Positions 1-3,814 of a stretch of DNA of 5,343 nt are shown here, one piece after another (position 1 is the stretch's first letter; every line of letters starts with the position of its first letter). This stretch comes from Deltaproteobacteria bacterium. GTDB lineage: Bacteria > Desulfobacterota > Desulfobacteria > C00003060 > C00003106. The position numbers and the translations under genes are program-made. The DNA is taken from assembly GCA_019314005.1 (NCBI GenBank), contig JAFDAE010000164.1:1-5343 (forward strand). The letters are read 5' to 3'. Under the pieces are notes generated by a model. That model was not told the origin of the DNA. It did not search any database and saw only the letters and a program-made list of their open reading frames with translations.

Positions 1-22
1 CTGAGAGGTTCACGTCCGGTTC
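1..22 (+). ncRNA. Group II intron domain V, 3' part (intron 1, host of the nested intron)
   Basis: The window opens inside a domain V hairpin: a GAGA tetraloop, the upper-stem strand GGUUC, the two-base bulge region ACG, and the 3' strand UCCGGUUC that ends every typical domain V. The matching 5' strand (expected to resemble GAGCCGGAUGAA) lies left of the window. The domain VI expected right after GGUUC is not here but at 2170, so this intron is split by the element at 23-2169. The partner strand is inferred; the 3' strand and loop are seen. Confidence 0.75.
9..22 (+). other. Intron-binding sites IBS2 (9-15) and IBS1 (17-22) of the nested intron
   Basis: The 14 bases before the GUGUG intron start provide both 5' exon recognition sites. 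UUCACGU (9-15) is a perfect 7-base complement of ACGUGAA at 230-236, and CGGUUC (17-22) pairs with GGACCG at 296-301 (five Watson-Crick pairs and one G-U). The order IBS2 then IBS1 directly at the splice site is the standard group II layout. The sites lie within domain V of intron 1. Confidence 0.7.
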
Positions 23-229
23 GTGTGACAAGAGGCTAAATGAAGGATTGTAAAAAAACTCACTACTTTATCCATTCAAGGTATCCCTATCTCAACATGC
101 ATCGCTGGTAACGGCTTTGTTTGAAACTTGGGAGACAACGTGGAGAGTCACTAAACCTGCATGTGATAATCTGCCAGGGAAATGAGACTATGGAGAATCG
201 AAAGGTGAATCACCGCTTGAGGGATCATA

Positions 230-236
230 ACGTGAA
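230..236 (+). other. Exon-binding sequence 2 (EBS2)
   Basis: ACGUGAA is a perfect 7-base complement of UUCACGU at 9-15. It lies about 60 nt before EBS1, the usual order in domain I. A second ACGUGAA occurs at 509-515, but it lies after EBS1, close to the RT gene, and is less likely to be the functional site. Confidence 0.6.
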
Positions 237-295
237 GAATGCGAAAACAGGTTGTTACGCATGGCCAAAAGGCACGAGACATGGTCTGGATGGAC

Positions 296-301
296 GGACC
301 G
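296..301 (+). other. Exon-binding sequence 1 (EBS1)
   Basis: GGACCG pairs with CGGUUC at 17-22 through five Watson-Crick pairs and one G-U pair. It lies immediately before a small hairpin (302-315) in domain I. This match together with EBS2 defines the 5' splice site between 22 and 23. Confidence 0.6.
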
Positions 302-563
302 ACATTCAGATGAATGGACTCATATGTCTCTGGTCTAAAGGTGGCTCCTAAGGTCTCAATAATTATCCTTCATTTGGAACTTGGTAAACCGTATGTGTTC
401 CCATCAGGGTAGCAAGGTCGCGAGACCAAGCAATGACACAGACGGCAAAGGATGTGATAAAAAGCAAATGCCTGTGGGTAATGCGCAGGATAGGGACTTT
501 GTATCCTAACGTGAAAGCGTGCTGACTTATCACGGGTACATCAAGCAACAGAGAACGATTAGT

Positions 564-2069
564 ATGAATGTAGGATATCCAGAGATACCTAACGGTACGG
601 GTCTTACAGACAGAGAATTGAGCAGCCAATGGAAATCCATTGACTGGTCAACTGTTAGAAAAACTGTCAATAACCTTCAATCTCGACTTGCAAGAGCAGC
701 CAAAAAACGCAACTGGTTCAAAATAAGGAAACTCATAAGACTTCTGACGCGCTCATATCATGCCAAACTCCTGGCAGTTAAAACTGTCACGGACAATAAG
801 GGAGGTAAGACTCCCGGCATTGATGGAATTCTATGGACATCGGCTGCCGATAAAATGAAGGCAGCTTCAAGCCTTACTGGGAAAGGTTACAAAGCAAAGC
901 CCCTCAAAAGAGTATACATTCCCAAGAAAAATGGGAAAATGCGCCCACTAAGCATTCCAACATTATATGATAGAGCAATGCAAACCCTTTATGCATTGGC
1001 AATGAGTCCTATAGAGGTCTCTACTGGCGATCTAGCCTCCTTTGGCTTCAGAAATTTTAGATCCACCAAAGACGCCTATGCTTATATGCATATTTGTCTC
1101 AGCCGAAAATGCTCAGCAGAATATATTCTGGAAGGAGACATAAAATCCTGCTTCGATATGATTAGTCATGACTGGCTTCTGAATAACATACCAATAAAGA
1201 GGTTAATCCTGACACAATTTTTAAAAGCAGGATATTTTGAAAATGGTAGAGTCTTCCCGACAGATAGTGGCACTCCCCAAGGAGGTAGCCTATCTCCGAT
1301 ACTTGCCAATATGGTTTTAAACGGAATGGAAGCTGAGCTGGGAAGAGTATTTTACTCCCAAAAGGATGGAAAAATCAATAAGAAGTGTTGCAACAAACAC
1401 AAAGTCAACTTCATCCGTTATGCTGATGACTTTGTGGTAACAGCAGATTCGGTAGAGGTACTTCTTGAAGCAAAAGAGATAATTACCAGGTTCCTTGAGA
1501 TACGTGGTCTGACTCTTTCCGATGAGAAAACCATAATTACCCACATCTTCGAGGGTTTTGATTTATTGGGGTGGAATTTCCGTAAATACAATGGAAAACT
1601 TCTCCCAAAACCCTCAAAAAGATCACAGGAATCAATAATCCTGAAGATACGGGAAATCATCCATAAAGGAAGAACATGGTCCCAAGACAGACTTATTGCT
1701 AACCTAAATCCTATCATTAGAGGATGGACTCTCTATCATAAACATGCAGTCTCTTCTGCTGTGTTCAGCAGGCTTGATCATATTGTGTGGTGCATGCTCT
1801 ATGCATGGGCTAAACGACGTCACCAGAACAAGGGCAAGAAATGGATTGCTCATAGATATTGGCATAAGATAAGGAATAGGACTTGGACGTTTGCCTCAAG
1901 CAAACTAAAACTTATATCCTTCTCTAATACCAAAATTGAACGCTATCGGATGGCCCGTCTTAACAAAAATCCTTACATTGATAGGGGATATTTTGAAGAA
2001 TGGCGTGAAAGAAGACGAAAATTCTTTCCCCCAACTCAACAAACAACCCTTATGCAATTTCTTGGCTGA
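564..2069 (+). CDS. Group II intron reverse transcriptase/maturase, lacking the endonuclease domain
   Basis: Intron-encoded protein of 501 residues that would bind the intron RNA, help it fold and splice, and copy it into DNA at the target. From the N-terminus: a basic RT-0 region; GIDG (85-88); the RVYIPKKNGKMRPLSIP block (116-132); LEGDIKSCFD (189-198) with the first catalytic Asp; TPQGG (237-241); IRYADDF (284-290) with the catalytic Asp pair; and FDLLGW (332-337). A thumb/maturase (X) region with GWTLYH and AKRRH follows at about residues 355-465. The C-terminus (NPYIDRG...FEEWRERR) stops without the Cys-pair HNH nuclease found in many CL-type relatives, so priming by another route is likely. 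I chose ATG 564 because homology begins there; an in-frame GTG at 519 would add 15 residues. No Shine-Dalgarno site is evident. The gene lies within intron domain IV. Family assignment is firm, subclass tentative. Confidence 0.93.
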   Translation: MNVGYPEIPNGTGLTDRELSSQWKSIDWSTVRKTVNNLQSRLARAAKKRNWFKIRKLIRLLTRSYHAKLLAVKTVTDNKGGKTPGIDGILWTSAADKMKAASSLTGKGYKAKPLKRVYIPKKNGKMRPLSIPTLYDRAMQTLYALAMSPIEVSTGDLASFGFRNFRSTKDAYAYMHICLSRKCSAEYILEGDIKSCFDMISHDWLLNNIPIKRLILTQFLKAGYFENGRVFPTDSGTPQGGSLSPILANMVLNGMEAELGRVFYSQKDGKINKKCCNKHKVNFIRYADDFVVTADSVEVLLEAKEIITRFLEIRGLTLSDEKTIITHIFEGFDLLGWNFRKYNGKLLPKPSKRSQESIILKIREIIHKGRTWSQDRLIANLNPIIRGWTLYHKHAVSSAVFSRLDHIVWCMLYAWAKRRHQNKGKKWIAHRYWHKIRNRTWTFASSKLKLISFSNTKIERYRMARLNKNPYIDRGYFEEWRERRRKFFPPTQQTTLMQFLG

Positions 2070-2094
2070 CACCTGAAAAGGTAGAGATGCGCCT

Positions 2095-2128
2095 GAGCGG
2101 AGTAAAGGGAAACTTTTACGCTCCGTTC
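2095..2128 (+). ncRNA. Domain V of the nested group II intron
   Basis: Exactly 34 nt. The lower stem GAGCGGAG pairs with CUCCGUUC over eight pairs (one G-U). It contains the AGC catalytic triad (2096-2098). The bulge is CG (2119-2120), and the upper stem UAAAGG/CUUUUA is capped by a GAAA tetraloop. This matches the family pattern in length, triad, bulge position and loop, so the ribozyme core looks intact. Confidence 0.92.
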
Positions 2129-2169
2129 TTTGGAGAGAGAAGGCGGGTAACCGCGTTCTCTTATCCGAC
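2129..2169 (+). ncRNA. Domain VI of the nested intron with branch-point A2163
   Basis: Hairpin with GGAGA-GAGAA (2132-2141) pairing UUCUC-UU (2156-2162) and UCC (2164-2166). An inner GCGG/CCGC helix (2143-2146 with 2151-2154) carries a GUAA tetraloop. A2163 is left bulged, seven bases from the AC 3' end at 2169, as expected of the lariat branch point. Confidence 0.85.
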
Positions 2170-2208
2170 TGAGAGGGCCTGGGGGTGAAATTCCCCTGGG
2201 CTACTCAC
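2170..2208 (+). ncRNA. Domain VI of intron 1, separated from its domain V
   Basis: UGAGAGGGCC is the usual continuation after a domain V 3' strand. GAG (2171-2173) pairs CUC (2204-2206), leaving A2203 bulged. A further stem GGGGG (2181-2185) pairs CCCCU (2193-2197). The ending CUACUCAC resembles the common group II ending CUACUCGAY. The intron ends at 2208 (AC dinucleotide, A2203 at -6) or 2209 (A2203 at -7); the sequence does not decide. Its domain V strand is at 1-22, 2147 nt upstream. RT coding sequence of a third intron follows directly. Confidence 0.75.
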
Positions 2209-2520
2209 CTTCTGGTCGTAGCTCCGTCAAAGGAGATCGCAGAAGATGCTCGCGAAATCATCGGAAACTTTCTGGCAATTAGAGGTCTTGAACTTTCTCC
2301 CGAGAAAACAGTAATCACTCACATTGACGAAGGTTTTGACTTCCTTGGATGGAACTTCCGCAAATACAAAGGAACCCTTCTGATTAAGCCATCCCAAAAG
2401 TCAATCAAAGCGATTACTCAGACCCTTAAGACTATTGTCAGTAAGGCTAAAGTATGGACACAAGATGAACTCATCAAAACTCTTAACTATTCCATTATTG
2501 ACTGTTACCGTAGCTGTTAA
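2209..2520 (+). pseudogene. 3' fragment of an older group II intron RT gene (intron 0), cut at the YADD motif
   Basis: The readable frame starts at LLVVAPSKE, the residues that follow YADD in a group II RT. It continues through LSPEKTVITH, GFDFLGWNFRKYKG and the start of the thumb region to about residue LN (near 2490). By hand alignment it is about 60% identical over 80 residues to the intact RT at 564-2069. Codons before LLVV, including YADD, are missing because intron 1 is inserted there; the 5' part should lie left of the window. After LN the similarity fades within ten residues and the frame stops at 2518-2520. The maturase end and the domain V/VI of intron 0 are missing, so this outer intron cannot splice normally. 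An ATG at 2185 opens the frame but falls inside intron 1 domain VI, so it is not a true start. The end overlaps the convergent gene by three bases. Confidence 0.88.
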
Positions 2521-2876
2521 TAGCCATGTTTCTCCATTTCTTTGAGTATCACTGAACTAATATCCGTGAAATTCTGAATCCCACCGGTCCAGGCAGCTAT
2601 CATCATGGCGTCAGTTATCTCTGCTCTGGTAGCTCCGAATTGATGAAGCTTTTGCAGGATTTTGACTGCGCTGTCTGTGTTGTTGTTGGAACAGGCAATA
2701 GCAAAGACTATCAGGTGCTTCTGCTTCATGTAAAGCCCGCCTTCTCTCTCAGCCCATATAGCTTTATAAAAGCCTGCAAGCCCTTCGCCAAAGTCTTCGT
2801 TTATCTGTTCAGCATACACAACAGATCTGGGCACAACGCCCTTTATTTCCTTGATTTCGTGAATATTCTTCCCCAT
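2517..2876 (-). CDS. Carboxymuconolactone decarboxylase (CMD)/AhpD-fold family protein without the CxxC
   Basis: Small all-helical protein of 119 residues in the CMD/AhpD family, probably cytoplasmic. The family-typical part runs from about residue 28 (DFGEGLAGFYKAIWAE) through KHLIVFAIAC (53-62) to the GATRAEITDAMMIAAWTGG helix pair (81-99). AhpD-type members carry CxxC plus His here to reduce peroxidase partners. Aligning the flanks by hand puts Asn66 and Ser69 at the two Cys positions and Ile73 at the His; the only Cys is residue 62. Thiol chemistry of the AhpD kind is therefore unlikely, and the true activity is unknown. The gene is convergent with the intron remnant, its TAA (2517-2519) overlapping that stop. 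No strong Shine-Dalgarno site precedes the ATG. An A/T-rich stretch at about 2885-2930 could hold the promoter, but I see no clear TATA/BRE pair. Length and frame look intact. Confidence 0.85.
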   Translation of the reverse strand: MGKNIHEIKEIKGVVPRSVVYAEQINEDFGEGLAGFYKAIWAEREGGLYMKQKHLIVFAIACSNNNTDSAVKILQKLHQFGATRAEITDAMMIAAWTGGIQNFTDISSVILKEMEKHGY

Positions 2877-3003
2877 AATTATCTTATTTCAATACGAGAT
2901 AATCGGATAAAACAATATCTTTACAACTTTTCATGGATCTGACTTTTCGGATAGGCCCTAAGAACGATTAAGGAAAAGAAAGCCAGAAAATTCGACCATC
3001 TCA

Positions 3004-3028
3004 ATTGTCGTGACAGTGTCACGACAAT
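3004..3028. repeat. 25-nt palindrome, copy 1 (type A)
   Basis: Left arm ATTGTCGTGACA, single centre base G, right arm TGTCACGACAAT: twelve perfect pairs. Outer ATTGTC/GACAAT and centre CAGTG are shared with copies 2, 4, 6 and 7 of type A; the middle four pairs (GTGA/TCAC) are specific to this copy. The flanks CA and CT are also shared with copy 7. Confidence 0.9.
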
Positions 3029-3109
3029 CTCTTCATCCGGGAATCCTTCGAAAAACTGAATCATTCACGCAGGTTTTTCTTCATTAAACGATTTCTAACC
3101 CGGCCACCA

Positions 3110-3134
3110 ATTGTCTACGCACTGCGTAGACAAT
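3110..3134. repeat. 25-nt palindrome, copy 2 (type A)
   Basis: Left arm ATTGTCTACGCA, centre C, right arm TGCGTAGACAAT: twelve perfect pairs. It has the same ends and a CACTG centre, with middle pairs TACG/CGTA. It starts 106 bp after copy 1. Confidence 0.9.
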
Positions 3135-3206
3135 CTCCCTCCCCCATTACACTTTTTTCCTTCGAGGCTCTCCTATAGATTTTCGTCAGCGGCTAATAAG
3201 CAGGAG

Positions 3207-3231
3207 ATTGTGCAAGAGGCTCTTGCATAAT
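3207..3231. repeat. 25-nt palindrome, copy 3 (type B)
   Basis: Left arm ATTGTGCAAGAG, centre G, right arm CTCTTGCATAAT: eleven pairs plus one G-T. The length equals type A, but the sixth base is G and the centre is AGGCT, so it forms a second subtype with copy 6. Its TAA closes the reading frame of the downstream DUF4326 remnant. Confidence 0.75.
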
Positions 3232-3494
3232 TTGTTCATCGAATTGTCGCCTCACTGCGGCGACAATTTCTTTGTGAGATATATAAATCAGTTCACGGCA
3301 CCAAGAAGGATCTCCTGAGGGCAATCCCCGGGGAATTGTCAGGCAAAGTTCTCGTATGCTGGTGCTGGCCTGAGCCATGTCATGGGGACATACTGGCATA
3401 CCTGGCTAACAACCCGGACAGGATCGAAGAATTCAGGCAGGGGAAAAATCCGATGAAGGGGAAGGTTCAATCGACTTTGGGGAGTTTTGAATGA
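3231..3494 (+). pseudogene. Remnant of a DUF4326-type gene (C-terminal part)
   Basis: An open frame with no ATG, GTG or TTG start ahead of its conserved part. It encodes KKDLLRAIPGELSGKVLVC from 3303, then CWCWPEPCHGD (3357-3389), then LAYLANNPDRIEEF and a basic tail to TGA 3492-3494. The Cys-Trp-Cys...Pro-Cys-His-Gly-Asp cluster is, from memory, the hallmark of DUF4326, a small family of unknown function often seen near phage or mobile genes; the Cys/His residues look metal-binding. The N-terminal half expected in that family (about 60-90 residues, with an NPF motif) is absent upstream, and the frame is closed by TAA at 3228-3230, inside palindrome copy 3. Copy 4 is read in frame as IVASLRRQ. 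I infer a broken gene, with palindromes in or beside the break. A start at TTG 3333 would leave only 53 residues. Confidence 0.65.
3243..3267. repeat. 25-nt palindrome, copy 4 (type A)
   Basis: Left arm ATTGTCGCCTCA, centre C, right arm TGCGGCGACAAT: eleven of twelve pairs, the only mismatch being T3252 opposite C3258. Shared ends and CACTG centre. It begins only 11 bp after copy 3 ends and lies within the open frame of the DUF4326 remnant. Confidence 0.85.
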
Positions 3495-3560
3495 GTGGGG
3501 AGATTTTGAGGGGTAGCTTGCGAAGTGATAGGCGTTTTCTACAATAATTGTATCCGGGAA

Positions 3561-3585
3561 ATTGTCTCACCAGTGTTGAGAGTTT
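3561..3585. repeat. 25-nt palindrome, copy 5 (type A, decayed)
   Basis: Left arm ATTGTCTCACCA, centre G, right arm TGTTGAGAGTTT. The left end ATTGTC and the CAGTG centre are intact, but the last arm bases are altered, leaving eight of twelve pairs. It reads as a degenerate type A copy. Confidence 0.55.
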
Positions 3586-3601
3586 TTCATATGACGAGAG
3601 C

Positions 3602-3621
3602 TACGAAGACTCGTATTTTTT
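3602..3621 (+). terminator. Possible terminator hairpin
   Basis: TACGA (3602-3606) pairs with TCGTA (3611-3615) around the loop AGAC, followed directly by six T (3616-3621). T-runs terminate archaeal transcription. It would face rightward transcripts from the DUF4326 remnant. The stem is only five pairs, so this could be chance. Confidence 0.35.
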
Positions 3622-3662
3622 AGCAGATTGTTTCTCACAAGGTTCAGGTACAAGGCAAATAG

Positions 3663-3687
3663 AATGTGCAGCAAGCTGCTGCACAAT
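3663..3687. repeat. 25-nt palindrome, copy 6 (type B)
   Basis: Left arm AATGTGCAGCAA, centre G, right arm CTGCTGCACAAT: ten of twelve pairs, with mismatches at the second base and next to the centre. It shares TGTGCA and CACAAT ends with copy 3 and has the same 25-nt length. Confidence 0.7.
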
Positions 3688-3736
3688 TTAGGGAGTATTT
3701 CCTGGCAGATGAGCGGCCTGAAGTGTTTCAGGCTCA

Positions 3737-3761
3737 ATTGTCTCCGCAGTGCGGAGACAAT
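3737..3761. repeat. 25-nt palindrome, copy 7 (type A)
   Basis: Left arm ATTGTCTCCGCA, centre G, right arm TGCGGAGACAAT: twelve perfect pairs with middle pairs TCCG/CGGA. The flanks CA and CT match copy 1. It lies 53 bp from the end of hsdR. Confidence 0.9.
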
Positions 3762-3814
3762 CTACTGCCCGTACTATCGCCGAATGGGTCCATTCAATCA
3801 TCTGGCGAGTATGC

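Larger units (their letters stand above)
23..563 (+). ncRNA. Domains I-III and start of domain IV of the nested group II intron RNA
   Basis: These 540 nt before the RT start hold no convincing protein gene and read as structured intron RNA. Visible elements are the GUGUG 5' end, EBS2 at 230-236, EBS1 at 296-301, a hairpin of CAUUC (302-306) with GAAUG (311-315) just after EBS1, and a helix GGAAC (376-380) with GUUCC (397-401) closing a loop that contains GGUAAACC. I did not fold the whole region. A 76-codon reading frame at 121-351 has low-complexity, RNA-like composition and is not a gene. Confidence 0.7.
23..2169 (+). mobile_element. Complete group II intron with RT ORF (intron 2, nested)
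   Basis: A retroelement of 2147 nt that should splice as a ribozyme and move by target-primed reverse transcription. Its 5' end is GUGUGAC, matching the group II GUGYG consensus. Domain I carries exon-binding sequences (230-236, 296-301) complementary to the 14 bases upstream. An RT/maturase gene fills domain IV and ends 25 nt before a 34-nt domain V (2095-2128). Domain VI (about 2129-2169) has a bulged A at 2163 and the intron ends in AC. Joining base 22 to base 2170 restores a continuous domain V/domain VI junction of another intron, GGUUC followed by UGAGAGGG, which independently supports both boundaries. The RT resembles the chloroplast-like (CL) lineage. All catalytic RNA and RT signatures are present, so it may still be active. 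The 3' boundary could be off by one base. Confidence 0.85.
2877..3230. other. Intergenic region with palindromic repeats, no gene seen
   Basis: This 354-bp gap separates the CMD gene from the DUF4326 remnant. It contains three 25-nt palindromes (3004-3028, 3110-3134, 3207-3231) and the presumed minus-strand promoter of the CMD gene at its left end. I found no frame in either direction with recognisable protein content. The minus-strand frame at 3193-3399 is antisense to the DUF4326 remnant and looks spurious. Confidence 0.6.
3495..3814. other. Gene-poor region between the DUF4326 remnant and hsdR
   Basis: This 320-bp stretch holds palindrome copies 5, 6 and 7, a short perfect inverted repeat ACAAT-A-ATTGT at 3541-3551 that resembles two palindrome ends back to back, and a small hairpin followed by six T at 3602-3621. 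Short frames occur on both strands (for example 37 codons on the minus strand, 3688-3801), but none has recognisable content. The region is probably non-coding debris downstream of both flanking genes. Confidence 0.55.

Noticed and set aside
81..96. CCCUAUCUCAAC as the 3' end of intron 1, which would place its domain VI at 23-96
   Set aside because: No convincing domain VI stem forms there, whereas GUGUG at 23 with matching EBS/IBS pairs makes it an intron start, and a proper domain VI for the left domain V is found at 2170.
121..351. 76-codon open frame on the plus strand
   Set aside because: It lies wholly within domain I of the group II intron, spans EBS1 and EBS2, and has no recognisable protein content.
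363..629. 88-codon minus-strand frame
   Set aside because: It is antisense to intron RNA and the RT start, with no family resemblance.
1317..1717. Two minus-strand frames inside the RT gene
   Set aside because: They are shadows of a clearly conserved RT on the other strand.
2640..2942. 100-codon plus-strand frame
   Set aside because: It is antisense to the CMD-family gene, which has clear family features.
3193..3399. 68-codon minus-strand frame
   Set aside because: It is antisense to the DUF4326 remnant, and the CWCWPEPCHGD signature is on the plus strand.
3004..3761. CRISPR array
   Set aside because: The units are self-complementary palindromes of varying sequence with spacings from 11 to about 290 bp, not identical repeats with uniform spacers.
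3688..3801. 37-codon minus-strand frame downstream of hsdR that reads through palindrome copy 7
   Set aside because: It is short, has no ribosome site or homology I can name, and overlaps repeats; probably chance.
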